NCBI RefSeq assembly: GCF_051201015.1
Contig: NZ_JBPEHI010000005.1
DNA length: 64,000 nucleotides
Direction: 5' to 3' (one strand)
Source: Petrimonas sulfuriphila
GTDB lineage: Bacteria > Bacteroidota > Bacteroidia > Bacteroidales > Dysgonomonadaceae
In this document: positions 25,952 through 34,561 of the stretch, piece by piece
How the letters are laid out: every line of letters begins with the position of its first letter
How positions within the stretch are numbered: the stretch's first letter is position 1
Notes under the pieces: generated by a model
The model's database searches: none
Told to the model about the DNA's origin: nothing
What the model saw: the letters and a program-made list of their open reading frames with translations, nothing else
Position numbers and translations under genes: made by a program

Positions 25952-26884
25952 TTAATGCATTTCGGTTCCGCAGGTACCCAGTCCCCCCCTGTAGTAGTTG
26001 AACTGGACGTTGGGGTGGTCTGCCAGCAGCGACATGGGCACGGCGGAGTCAATAATCTTTTTCCCGATCATCAATGCGGTCAGCCTCTGTCCAAACGGAT
26101 TGTCATGTACTCCCGCCTGCCAGATCGATACCTTTTCGGCCTGCCAGGTTTGTACGGGGCCCACCGTCAAGGCCTGCGAGGGGATTCCCGTAACAACACC
26201 GCCGGCACTGGTCCTCGCGTTTTGCATACAGGTAATGGGATGCAGGTCGACAACACGGGTGGTCAGTTTCTTGTACTCTTCCAGCGAGGGAGGGTTGTCC
26301 TTGTATTTCCCTTCTCTTTTCACCGGATCATTAAAGGCCCAATGTTTCGTGTCACCCTGTCCGCCCTGCATTACCGCACATCGTACGCCCGTGTTCCAAC
26401 TTTTGATGTATTTCGAGGTGTCGGCTTCGGGATAGTATATGTTTTCCTCCGGCATGCGCAGTTTTTTATTCATTCTGTGAAACATCAGCTCATTGTTCGC
26501 CCTTTCGAACGAGATGGGGCTCTCGACGCCGATCTCCTTCCCGTCCACGTACCATTCATCCATACCCCAGAAATGGGCATTTGACAGATCCAGTTCCAGC
26601 TCGTTCACCAGCCGGGCCACCAGCGGGAGCTGTTCGGTTGGCCCTATGGGGCCGCAGACCCCGACGGGTTCACTTGCCGTAGCTTGTTTCCATGCTGTAA
26701 TGTATTCAAGCGCCTCGGCCAGGTAGAAGTCCTCCAGCGTGTCGTAGAAAACAACCTTGAATCCGGGCCTTGAAAGGGCCAGCATATCTTCGGGGGTCAA
26801 CCTGGCGGCATCGCCCAGAATCTCGTCTTCCAGTGTTGTGAAATCCCACCAGTCCGGGGCCAGCATACTTATTTTTCGTGACAT
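25952..26884 (-). CDS. NagB-like glucosamine-6-phosphate deaminase/isomerase homologue
   Basis: This 310-residue protein is related to glucosamine-6-phosphate deaminase. GVCGPIGPTEQLPLVARLV matches the phosphate loop and HFWGMDEWYVDG (about 105) the catalytic-Asp strand. The active-site segment reads GGQGDTKHWAFNDP (about 172-185), where NagB has D-G-H-I-A-F-N-E-P: one residue is inserted between Asp and His and the last Glu is Asp. It is the last of three genes on the minus strand, behind a PIG-L deacetylase and a Gfo/Idh/MocA oxidoreductase, all GC-richer than the PUL to the left. A role in amino-sugar breakdown is likely, but the precise reaction is open. Confidence 0.75.
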   Translation of the reverse strand: MSRKISMLAPDWWDFTTLEDEILGDAARLTPEDMLALSRPGFKVVFYDTLEDFYLAEALEYITAWKQATASEPVGVCGPIGPTEQLPLVARLVNELELDLSNAHFWGMDEWYVDGKEIGVESPISFERANNELMFHRMNKKLRMPEENIYYPEADTSKYIKSWNTGVRCAVMQGGQGDTKHWAFNDPVKREGKYKDNPPSLEEYKKLTTRVVDLHPITCMQNARTSAGGVVTGIPSQALTVGPVQTWQAEKVSIWQAGVHDNPFGQRLTALMIGKKIIDSAVPMSLLADHPNVQFNYYRGGLGTCGTEMH

Positions 26885-26910
26885 AGTTTAAATTATTTAA
26901 TTTGGGTGTT

Positions 26911-27669
26911 TTACTTGATAATGATATTCTCTTCCAGGATCCCGGCAAGCACGTTTCCCTGCTGGAACCCGTGCCCCAGGTGTTGCCGGAAACCTTCCGC
27001 GTACTTGCGGTTCACCTCTTTTCCCCTTACCTCCGCAAAGTGTTTCATGGAAAGGATGTACTCGTCCACCTTGTGGTGTTCAAGCAGCCAGTCCCGCTGG
27101 CTTGCATGGGCTTTCAACATCTCCTCCTTAACCGGCATCTCTCCCGTTATGTCCACATACATCGAGGGGGCGACGGCATGTCCGAACTTGTCCTTTCCAT
27201 CCATGGCGTCCGCGTAATAGAGGTAGGGTGACGGCTCGAAGGGCGCTTCATCAACTTCCATGTTTTTTATGCCACAACAGAAGCAGGCCGTCTGAACAAT
27301 CCTTGCGGTCGTCTCGTGATCCACCATGTAGTCCGTCGGGCTGGCGGTAATAACTATCGAGGGCCGGATCTTTCTCAACACGGCGGTTGTCCTGTTTATC
27401 GCTTCCCTATCGTAGATTATGTACACATCTTCGAGCCCCACGCAATGGTAGGTTGCCCCGATAATCTGCGCGGATCTGCGTGCTTCGCCGGTCCTTATCC
27501 GGGAAATTTCCTCCCGGGTGTGTACCGCAGAGCCTTTATCACCGGGAGTCATGGTGACAATATGAACCTCCCAGCCCCTGTTTCTAAACAGGGACAATGT
27601 CCCGGCACACATGAATTCCGCATCGTCCGGATGCGCTAAAATGGCAACAATTCTTTTTCCCAGATCCAT
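26911..27669 (-). CDS. PIG-L (LmbE-type) zinc deacetylase
   Basis: This 252-residue protein has the zinc motif AHPDDAEF (about 12-19) and a third ligand in DYMVDHETTARI (about 113). MTPGDKGS and the TGEARRSAQIIGA helix are also typical. The family removes N-acetyl groups from GlcNAc-containing compounds and related sugars. It lies 26 bp before the NagB-like gene and 9 bp after the oxidoreductase, suggesting that the three act on one amino sugar. Confidence 0.88.
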   Translation of the reverse strand: MDLGKRIVAILAHPDDAEFMCAGTLSLFRNRGWEVHIVTMTPGDKGSAVHTREEISRIRTGEARRSAQIIGATYHCVGLEDVYIIYDREAINRTTAVLRKIRPSIVITASPTDYMVDHETTARIVQTACFCCGIKNMEVDEAPFEPSPYLYYADAMDGKDKFGHAVAPSMYVDITGEMPVKEEMLKAHASQRDWLLEHHKVDEYILSMKHFAEVRGKEVNRKYAEGFRQHLGHGFQQGNVLAGILEENIIIK

Positions 27670-27678
27670 CCTGTTATT

Positions 27679-28698
27679 TCATTTAAGATTATTTTCCTCG
27701 GCGGATTTATCAGCGGCGAAAATCAGTTCGTGTGTTTTCATGGCATCCGCCAAGCTGGTTAAAGGCATCTCCCTGCCTTCGTCCATTGCTTTAAAAAATG
27801 CTTCAAACTGATGCAGGTATGGGTGATCGGACACATCGCCCGAATCAAGCAGCTTCATGGATAATTCACTCCATTTATTCTTGTTTAACTCTTTGATTTT
27901 CGTAGAATAAAATTTATTATCCAAAAGGCTCCCTTCACTTCCTACCAAATGGAAATGGAAATAATAGGGCTGCAGACAATCAATAACCGAGGCAACTTTT
28001 CCTACAGCACCGTTTTTGAATTTTATGATCGAAACGGAGCTGGTGGGATATTCATATTTGGCAAAATCGGCATGGGAAGAGCCGGTCGAGTAGCTATGAA
28101 CCGCATCAACTTCACTGTCGATACAGTACAAGAGGGCATCCATGGCATGACACCCTGCCGACAACAAGCTACTTCCCGCTTCCTCTTTTTTAATATTCCA
28201 CCGGTACTGCCCGTAAGATGGCCCGATACCGTGGTAATAATCAACTTCCGCATAATGAATTTTCCCCAATAATCCTTGTTCTATAAGTGACTTTACAGTT
28301 TGTAATTGACCGGAAAAACGGCACTCGAAGCAGACGCATGTCTTTACGCCAGCTTCCTTCACAGCCTTCTCCACGGCCAGACAATCTTCCCACGTGAGGG
28401 CTATCGGTTTCTCAATGATCAGGTTTTTGCCGGCCCGGGCTGCCATAATGGCCTGCTTAGCGTGGAGGGCAGGATAACTGCATATGGACACCACATGTAT
28501 ATCGGGATTGGCAATCATTTCCGAATAATCCTCGTAACACCTGATGTTCCCTCCGTGCCTGGCGCTGATTTCCTTCGAATCCAGTCCCCGCGAAGAACAG
28601 ATCGCAGTAACCTGTGCAAGAGAGGTCCTATTAATTGCGTCTATGTGGGCGCCTGCAGCCCAACTGTAACCAACGATTCCTACGTTATACTTTTTCAT
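27679..28698 (-). CDS. Gfo/Idh/MocA-family NAD(P)-dependent oxidoreductase
   Basis: This 339-residue enzyme has an N-terminal Rossmann fold (NVGIVGYSWAAGAHIDAI, with a relaxed glycine motif), the EKPIAL motif near residue 96 that carries the catalytic Lys, and a C-terminal substrate domain with LLSAGCHAMDALLYCI, where His is the usual catalytic base. It is the first gene of the three-gene amino-sugar operon. Such enzymes oxidise or epimerise sugars. A clear TAnnTTTG element was not found in the AT-rich 60 bases upstream. Confidence 0.88.
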   Translation of the reverse strand: MKKYNVGIVGYSWAAGAHIDAINRTSLAQVTAICSSRGLDSKEISARHGGNIRCYEDYSEMIANPDIHVVSICSYPALHAKQAIMAARAGKNLIIEKPIALTWEDCLAVEKAVKEAGVKTCVCFECRFSGQLQTVKSLIEQGLLGKIHYAEVDYYHGIGPSYGQYRWNIKKEEAGSSLLSAGCHAMDALLYCIDSEVDAVHSYSTGSSHADFAKYEYPTSSVSIIKFKNGAVGKVASVIDCLQPYYFHFHLVGSEGSLLDNKFYSTKIKELNKNKWSELSMKLLDSGDVSDHPYLHQFEAFFKAMDEGREMPLTSLADAMKTHELIFAADKSAEENNLK

Positions 28699-28930
28699 AA
28701 TACGTTGAATTTATATTTATAAATTGTTTTAATTGATTTCATGTATTGTTTTATAATAATTTCAACTATGGCAAACTCACTCATTCTCTTTTGACAAGTC
28801 CTGTTAAATTTAAATGCTTTGTTCATTGATATTTCTTGGTTCAGGGAGTAATTATTTTATAAATACTTACGGTGTTTATGTTGAGAATTTCGTAAAAAAA
28901 GATTCAACCTTATGATTGCTTTACTACAAG

Positions 28931-29101
28931 TCATAGGTTAAAGAAAAACCAAGCTTTTTGTCCGAAAAAGTTAAAAAGCTTGCGAAACTGAAAAATTGAT
29001 TCTATCGCCTTTTTACTAAAGTAAAGAAGCTGTTTGTCTTTGAAAGTATCGTTGAACCATTGTTTCACAGTACGTCGTTTTGTTTGGGAAGGTTCAATTA
29101 T
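28931..29101 (-). pseudogene. Orphan coding fragment in a 590-bp gap, perhaps a transposase tail
   Basis: An open stretch of about 56 codons, rich in basic and aromatic residues (RRTVKQWFNDTFKD, FSKKAIESIFQF), ends at TGA in the gap between the oxidoreductase gene and trxB (28,699-29,286). It has no ATG start and resembles the C-terminal tail of a transposase, but I cannot name the family. The rest of this gap is AT-rich and shows no gene. Confidence 0.3.
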
Positions 29102-29217
29102 TTATTGTTGGTTCTGCAAATGTATAAAAAAAGCATAACAAATCAGTAATTTATTGAATTAACTTGCCGGCATAGATTCAGACCGCTATAAACAACAGTA
29201 AGGCACAAGGTATTATA

Positions 29218-29273
29218 ACACAATAAGGCCCTGTAAAGCATTTGGCTTTCAGGACTTTATTGTGTTTGTTAAA
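29218..29273 (-). terminator. Long hairpin downstream of trxB
   Basis: ACACAATAA near 29218 is inverted as TTATTGTGT near 29263-29271, with CCTG/CAGG pairing inside. It lies 15 bp past the trxB stop on the minus strand, which suits a terminator, although the following T run is poor. Confidence 0.5.
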
Positions 29274-29286
29274 TTCGAAAGGAAAT

Positions 29287-30213
29287 TTACTCTTTGGCCC
29301 TTACGTATTCGGTGGCGCTGAGTGCGGCAATTGTGCCGTCACTCACCGCAGTGGTTACCTGCCGGTAGCGTTTGGCAATACTGTCGCCTGCGGCAAAAAC
29401 GCCGGGGATATTGGTTCTCATTGCTGGATCCACAATGACCTCGTCCCTTTCGTTGATCTCTACCATACCTTTAAATGCGGAGGTATTGGGTTTGTAGCCG
29501 ATAAAAACAAAAACGCCATCGGTCTCCAATTCGGAGACCGCTTTGGTTTTTAAGTTCTCGATCTGCACCTTTTTCAACGTTCCGTTGCCCATATAGGCAC
29601 GAAGCTCCGATTCCATCACAAAGCTGATCTTCGGGTTTTGCTTCGCCTCTTCCACAGCATGAGCAAATGCCTGAAAATGGTCAAACTGATGCACTATCGT
29701 TACGTGCGATGCAAAGTTGGTTAGGGTTACGGCTTCTTCCAGAGCGGAGTTTCCGCCTCCCACCACAATCAACCGCTTGTCCTGAAAGAAATCGGCATCG
29801 CACGTGGCACAATAGGAGATTCCCCGTCCTTCGAACTCCTTTTCACCGGGAATATCCAGCGAGCGGGGTTTTCCTCCGGGGGCCAAGATCACCGATTTCG
29901 CCCGGAAGATTCTTCCGTCCTCCAGTTCTACTTCTTTAGTTTCACCCGCTAATTGGTAACGTACAATCTTAACATTTGTCTTGATGGTGCAGCCAAAACT
30001 TTTGGCCTGCCTCCTCATAATATCCACCAGTTCGTATCCCTTTATCGTTTCCACGCCAGGATAATTGGCTATTTCATTGGTCAATACCATTTGTCCTCCC
30101 GTAACGCCTTCGCTTAAGATCAACGTATCCAGTTTTCCGCGCGAGGCATAGATTCCCGCAGACAATCCGGCCGCTCCGGCTCCCAAGATCATTACGTCGT
30201 ATATTTTCTCCAT
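29287..30213 (-). CDS. trxB: Thioredoxin-disulfide reductase
   Basis: This 308-residue flavoprotein has an FAD-binding GAGAAGLSAGIYASRG at the N-terminus, the redox pair in SYCATCDADFF (about 134-140), an NAD(P)H-binding VVGGGNSALEEA (about 152) and a C-terminal GVFAAGDSIAKRYRQVTTAV. It reduces thioredoxin with NADPH. Its partner thioredoxin-like gene lies 72 bp upstream on the same strand, and a Crp/Fnr regulator is divergent from the pair. Confidence 0.95.
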   Translation of the reverse strand: MEKIYDVMILGAGAAGLSAGIYASRGKLDTLILSEGVTGGQMVLTNEIANYPGVETIKGYELVDIMRRQAKSFGCTIKTNVKIVRYQLAGETKEVELEDGRIFRAKSVILAPGGKPRSLDIPGEKEFEGRGISYCATCDADFFQDKRLIVVGGGNSALEEAVTLTNFASHVTIVHQFDHFQAFAHAVEEAKQNPKISFVMESELRAYMGNGTLKKVQIENLKTKAVSELETDGVFVFIGYKPNTSAFKGMVEINERDEVIVDPAMRTNIPGVFAAGDSIAKRYRQVTTAVSDGTIAALSATEYVRAKE

Positions 30214-30285
30214 ACTCTTTCTTTTAAAAGGAAGACCAATCCTTTTGGGGATTGATCTTCATGAAATTAATACAAAAAATAATTA

Positions 30286-30633
30286 TCAGGACAGAAACTG
30301 ATCCAGATTCGATGTGATTTGCTGCATATTTTGTATGCTGGTGGTTGCCTTGGCTACCTTTCCGCTTTTATAATACATGGTGAAAGGAAGTCCCATAAAT
30401 CCGCGGCATTCGGGAGCATTTCTTATAACTCCCGATTCCGGGCTGTCAAAAGCCATGGAGTAGAATTTCACTTCAGGGCGTTCTTCTTCCAGTTCTTCCA
30501 TGATTTCATAAACAGGGATACACATCGGTCCCATACGTCCGCAGCATACCATTACGTTTTCGTTCTCGTTGATAATTTTCTGCAGCTCTTCAGCAGTTTC
30601 AATCTCGTGGATGTTAGTTCTTAAATACTTCAT
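30286..30633 (-). CDS. Thioredoxin-fold protein with atypical cysteine spacing
   Basis: This 115-residue protein has a thioredoxin layout: beta strand VMVCCGRMGPMCIPVYEIME at the active-site position (about 28-47) and a cis-Pro loop GLPFTMYYKSG (about 81). Instead of WCGPC it has C-C-G-R-M-G-P-M-C, that is Cys pairs spaced by six or seven residues, plus another Cys in NAPECRGF. It is co-oriented with trxB, suggesting that TrxB reduces it or that it forms a thiol relay. The role is unknown. Confidence 0.75.
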   Translation of the reverse strand: MKYLRTNIHEIETAEELQKIINENENVMVCCGRMGPMCIPVYEIMEELEEERPEVKFYSMAFDSPESGVIRNAPECRGFMGLPFTMYYKSGKVAKATTSIQNMQQITSNLDQFLS

Positions 30634-30667
30634 AATTATTGTTGATTTTATTGTTATTTTCCGACGA

Positions 30668-30675
30668 CAAAGTTA
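30668..30675 (-). promoter_or_regulatory. -7 promoter element for the thioredoxin/trxB pair
   Basis: Minus-strand TAACTTTG matches TAnnTTTG and lies 35 bp upstream of the thioredoxin-like start at 30633. Confidence 0.55.
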
Positions 30676-30708
30676 TGGCATAATCGGTTTGAAAACGAAG
30701 AATACCGG

Positions 30709-30766
30709 CTGACATACTCCATGAAAAAAAATGAGCTTTGTCAGTTTTTGGACTGATAAATGTCAG
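30709..30766. promoter_or_regulatory. Candidate Crp/Fnr operator region
   Basis: TCAGT-N6-ACTGA (30741-30756) has the 5-6-5 spacing of Crp-family sites, and is bracketed by CTGACAT (30709-30715) and ATGTCAG (30760-30766). It lies between the divergent thioredoxin and Crp/Fnr genes, upstream of the latter's -7 element. Confidence 0.45.
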
Positions 30767-30782
30767 TTATATGAAAAGGTTG

Positions 30783-30790
30783 TATCTTTG
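30783..30790 (+). promoter_or_regulatory. -7 promoter element for the Crp/Fnr gene
   Basis: TATCTTTG is an exact TAnnTTTG match 18 bp before the ATG at 30809. It implies the longer frame from 30731 is not the protein start. Confidence 0.55.
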
Positions 30791-30808
30791 ATGGAAAAAG
30801 TAAGAAAA

Positions 30809-31501
30809 ATGAACCCATTTCCAGAGAGTGATACAGATAATTGCGAAAAGATGGTAGCTTGTTTTCGCGACTTGAAGCCTGAGGAGCTGACGCTTATCAG
30901 TTCCGGTAAAACAGAACTCACCTATCTGGCAGGAGAAACGTTGTTTAAACAGGGCGCATTCTCCACCCATGTCTTGTTGGTAATGGATGGGTTGGTAAAG
31001 GTTTACCTACAAGCCGGACGCGATAAGCAGCTGAATCTACAACTGGCAAAACCAGGAGATTTTCTGGCGTTTGCCTCTGTTTTCGGGGAAACGGTACACA
31101 CTACATCGGCTATAGCGTTGACGGATACACAGGTTTGCATGATTGATAAGGAAAACATGCGTCAATTGTTGATGAACAATGCGGAGTTTGCCATGCGCAT
31201 TACGTCGCGAAATTTTCGCGATGAGCGTCAATTGTTGACGGTTATCGGTAATATCACGTATAAGCAGATGCGGGGCAAACTGGCTTCGGCACTGTTGTAT
31301 CTTAGCGGAGATGAATTCTCGGGACAAGAAGTTTTTCCTCACCTTTCCCGGCAGGACATTGCCAATTTTGCTTCCATAGCCACGGAGAGTACCATCAAGT
31401 TTCTAAAAGAGTTTGAGCGTGATGGGATTATAGTGCTTGAAGGAAAAGACATCACTATACTTGACCGGTCGGAGTTGGAAAAAACAGAGCGGTTGGGTTA
31501 A
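30809..31501 (+). CDS. Crp/Fnr-family transcriptional regulator
   Basis: This regulator is 230 residues from ATG 30809; the frame is open to ATG 30731, but a promoter and operator-like palindrome lie inside that extension. It has an N-terminal cNMP-binding-like beta roll (YLAGETLFKQGAFSTHVLLV, LAKPGDFLAFASVF), a dimer helix and a C-terminal HTH (LSRQDIANFASIATESTIKFLKEFERDGII). N-terminal cysteines for an Fe-S cluster are absent. It is divergent from the thioredoxin-like/trxB genes and probably controls them, so a redox or oxidative-stress role is plausible but not shown. Confidence 0.85.
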   Translation: MNPFPESDTDNCEKMVACFRDLKPEELTLISSGKTELTYLAGETLFKQGAFSTHVLLVMDGLVKVYLQAGRDKQLNLQLAKPGDFLAFASVFGETVHTTSAIALTDTQVCMIDKENMRQLLMNNAEFAMRITSRNFRDERQLLTVIGNITYKQMRGKLASALLYLSGDEFSGQEVFPHLSRQDIANFASIATESTIKFLKEFERDGIIVLEGKDITILDRSELEKTERLG

Positions 31502-31522
31502 CAAAAGGTTCACTTTCAAAAA

Positions 31523-32398
31523 TTATCCAGGCTTTCCAAACGATCCGCCAATGATATCCAACAGCTCGTTAGTAATGGATTGCTGGCGTAGTTTATTGTA
31601 TTGGAGTGTGAGTTCGTCCAGCAGATCATCGGCATTGTCGGTGGCGGTTTGCATGGCGATAGTACGTGCGGCATGTTCCGATGATACTGAATCTGCGTGA
31701 ATAGTGTATAGTTTCAATTTCAGTACTTTAGGGATGAGCTGGTCCATGATGGTTTGTGGATCAGGCTCAACGATATAATCGGGCTGGGGAATTTTCCATC
31801 TTTCATCTTCTGTCATCAGGGTAATGGGTAAAAATGTTTCCCGTAACAGTTCCTGTGTTCCTTTGCTTTTGTAGTGATGATAAATTAACTCCACTTTATC
31901 GATCTTCTTGTTTAAAAAAAGTTCCATCAGATCCGAGGCCAGTTGCCGCGTTGCTTCATACGAGGGCTTGTCGGCGATGTGGCAAAAATTATTTGGAGTC
32001 TCAAACCCCAATTTCCGGGCTGCTTCATACACTTTATCACCAATGGCATAAATGTGGATATTCTCTTTTCCTAGAGGGAGATATTCGTTTACCGTAACCT
32101 TCAGTTGGGAGATTACATTTTCATTGAATCTGCCGGCAAGGCTTGTGTTGGACGAAAACAGGATAAGTGCCACCCGCTTTATCTGACGTCGTTCTGCAAA
32201 TGGGGAAACCAGGTTATCTTGTGAGTTCACAAAAAGCTCCATCAATTGTTGCAGTTTCTGTTGGTACGGATACAGGTTTTCTATGATTTTCTGTATTTTC
32301 CGTAATTTGGAAGAAGCGATCATCATCATGGCCGACGTGATTTTTCGTGTCGACCGCACCGACTGTATCCGTGTTTTTATTTCCTTTAACGAAGGCAT
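31523..32398 (-). CDS. atpG: ATP synthase F1 gamma subunit
   Basis: This 291-residue protein is the central rotor shaft of F1. The N-terminal helix LKEIKTRIQSVRSTRKITSA and C-terminal helix with MQTATDNADDLLDELTLQYNKLRQQSITNELLDI are the two halves of the coiled coil and match the family. It is the last gene of the operon, 3 bp after atpA, and converges on the Crp/Fnr gene with 21 bp between stops. Confidence 0.95.
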   Translation of the reverse strand: MPSLKEIKTRIQSVRSTRKITSAMMMIASSKLRKIQKIIENLYPYQQKLQQLMELFVNSQDNLVSPFAERRQIKRVALILFSSNTSLAGRFNENVISQLKVTVNEYLPLGKENIHIYAIGDKVYEAARKLGFETPNNFCHIADKPSYEATRQLASDLMELFLNKKIDKVELIYHHYKSKGTQELLRETFLPITLMTEDERWKIPQPDYIVEPDPQTIMDQLIPKVLKLKLYTIHADSVSSEHAARTIAMQTATDNADDLLDELTLQYNKLRQQSITNELLDIIGGSFGKPG

Positions 32399-32401
32399 TG
32401 G

Positions 32402-33985
32402 CTACAACTGTTTCTTGGTGTCGGCAGCAACGGTTTCCAGAATGTTAGTGACAACATCGTTGAGAACACCTTTTTTCAACTCATCCAGTACGTCTGTCCG
32501 GTGGTTAAGCTCAAGAATCTGGAGAAATTTCTTTTCAAATTCGGAAACTTTTTCCAACGGAACATCGGTTAACAGTCCTTTTGTCCCGCAGTAGAGGATA
32601 GCGATTTGCTTTTCTACACTCAGGGGTTGATGGGGCGACTGTATGAGGAGTTGCTCGTTTTTTTGCCCTTTATCGATGGTCATTGCCGTCACTTTGTCCA
32701 TATCGCCACCGAATTTGGTGAATGCTTGCAGCTCCTGGTATTGAGCCTGATCAATTTTGAGCGTTCCTGCTACTTTTTTCATCGACTTAATTTGAGCGTT
32801 TCCGCCTACGCGCGACACCGAGATCCCTACGTTTATGGCCGGGCGCTTGCCGTTGTTGAACAAATCGGTCTCAAGAAAAATTTGTCCGTCTGTAATGGAA
32901 ATCACGTTCGTGGGAATATATGCCGATACGTCTCCCGCCTGTGTTTCTATGATGGGAAGAGCGGTAAGGGAACCGCCACCTTTTACTTTTCCTCTCAGAC
33001 TTTCGGGAAGGTCGTTCATCTGAACGGCCATCTCCTCCTGCGAGATAATCCGTGCCGCACGCTCCAGCAGTCGCGAGTGCAGGTAGAAGATATCTCCCGG
33101 ATAGGCCTCCCGTCCCGAAGGACGGCGAAGAATCAGCGATACTTCCCGATAGGCTACGGCCTGCTTGGAAAGGTCATCGAATACTACCAGGGCATTTCGT
33201 CCCGTATCGCGGAAATACTCGCCTATGGCAGTTCCGGTAAAAGGAGCATAGTACCTCATTGCTGCAGGATCGGCTCCGTTGGCGGCAACAACAACGGTAT
33301 AATCCATTGCTCCGTATTCCTTGAGTGTTTGTACGGCAGCAGCCACCGTTGAACCCTTTTGTCCAATAGCTACATAGATGCAGTACACCGGATCCCCAGT
33401 TTCGAAATTACTGCGCTGGTTAATGATGGTATCGATGGCGATGCTGGTTTTTCCAGTTTGCCGGTCGCCAATGATAAGCTCGCGTTGTCCGCGGCCGATA
33501 GGAATCATGGAATCCACAGCTTTCAGTCCCGTTTGCAGAGGAGTATTTACGGGTTGTCGGAAAACTACCCCGGGGGCTTTGCGCTCCAGTGGCATTTCAT
33601 AAACCTCGCCGGTTATTTTTCCCAACCCATCGATGGGCTCCCCTATCGTGTTTATGACACGTCCCAGCATTCCTTCTCCCACAAAGACTGAGGCTACCCG
33701 TTTGGTGCGTTTCACGGTTGTTCCTTCTTTGATTTCTATCGAAGGCCCCAACAGGACGGCACCGACGTTGTCTTCTTCAAGATTCATCACGATGGCATCC
33801 ACACCGTTGTCGAAACGGAGCAGTTCGTTAGCTTCGGCATTTCGCAGTCCGTAAATCCGGACAACACCGTCGCTCACCTGCATCACAACGCCGGTTTCGT
33901 CGAATCGAACATCGGTGTCTATAGCCTGCAACTGCATGCGTAACACTTCCGATACTTCGCTCGTTCTTATTATATTGTTAGACAT
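32402..33985 (-). CDS. atpA: ATP synthase F1 alpha subunit
   Basis: This 527-residue protein carries Walker A GDRQTGKT (about 170), the DELSD-type segment (VFDDLSKQAVAYREVSL) and the alpha signature region near PAINVGISVSRVGG. It forms the non-catalytic nucleotide sites of the F1 hexamer. It lies between atpH and atpG in a packed operon. Confidence 0.97.
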   Translation of the reverse strand: MSNNIIRTSEVSEVLRMQLQAIDTDVRFDETGVVMQVSDGVVRIYGLRNAEANELLRFDNGVDAIVMNLEEDNVGAVLLGPSIEIKEGTTVKRTKRVASVFVGEGMLGRVINTIGEPIDGLGKITGEVYEMPLERKAPGVVFRQPVNTPLQTGLKAVDSMIPIGRGQRELIIGDRQTGKTSIAIDTIINQRSNFETGDPVYCIYVAIGQKGSTVAAAVQTLKEYGAMDYTVVVAANGADPAAMRYYAPFTGTAIGEYFRDTGRNALVVFDDLSKQAVAYREVSLILRRPSGREAYPGDIFYLHSRLLERAARIISQEEMAVQMNDLPESLRGKVKGGGSLTALPIIETQAGDVSAYIPTNVISITDGQIFLETDLFNNGKRPAINVGISVSRVGGNAQIKSMKKVAGTLKIDQAQYQELQAFTKFGGDMDKVTAMTIDKGQKNEQLLIQSPHQPLSVEKQIAILYCGTKGLLTDVPLEKVSEFEKKFLQILELNHRTDVLDELKKGVLNDVVTNILETVAADTKKQL

Positions 33986-33995
33986 GTTTTTATTA

Positions 33996-34550
33996 TCAGA
34001 CGATTTTTCTATTCACTTCTTTCAATTCGCTCTTTATCCGGAGTAGTTGTCCCGATACGCTTGTATCCAATCGATTATCGCCTATTTGAAGTATAAAACC
34101 TCCCAAAATGGATGCGTCTGTCAGTCGTTCCAATTCTAATGTTTCACCCGTTTTGCTTTCTATAAACGACTTTAATCGGTTGTACGTGGGTTTATCAACC
34201 TTAGTGGCCGTGATAAGCGTTCCGCTTAAGATGTTGAATTTTTTCCGGTATAATTCCAAAAAGCGCAAGGCTATATATTGCAGCCGATCTTCCCTTTTAT
34301 TTTTGAGCAACAGATCGATAAACTGTTCCAACGGTTTAGAGATACTTTCCCCTGAGGCGGTATGAATCAGTTTTCTTTTTTCCGGTATACTTATGGCTGG
34401 ATTTGCCAAGGCTTCCCGGAAGTTGCTCACCTCCGAATACATATGTAGAAGTGTTTTGATTTCTGAATACACTCTTTCCTGCAGGTTTTGTTCTACGGCA
34501 AAATCCAGCAAAGCAGTAGCGTATCGGGTGGAAATAAGTCCTGTGTTCAT
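33996..34550 (-). CDS. atpH: ATP synthase F1 delta subunit
   Basis: This 184-residue protein has the OSCP/delta pattern: helical N-terminal domain starting ISTRYATALLDFAVEQN and C-terminal LTDASILGGFILQIGDNRLD(T)S. It joins F1 to the b-subunit stalk. Sequence identity is low in this family; operon position between atpF and atpA supports the call. Confidence 0.93.
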   Translation of the reverse strand: MNTGLISTRYATALLDFAVEQNLQERVYSEIKTLLHMYSEVSNFREALANPAISIPEKRKLIHTASGESISKPLEQFIDLLLKNKREDRLQYIALRFLELYRKKFNILSGTLITATKVDKPTYNRLKSFIESKTGETLELERLTDASILGGFILQIGDNRLDTSVSGQLLRIKSELKEVNRKIV

Positions 34551-34561
34551 TAAGGAAAGAA

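Noticed and set aside
25949..26948. Plus-strand and alternative frames over the NagB-like gene
   Set aside because: Open by GC-rich codon use only; the minus-strand frame has the family motifs.
32606..33352. Plus-strand frame of 248 codons across atpA
   Set aside because: It lies opposite a highly conserved ATP synthase gene and has no recognisable domain.
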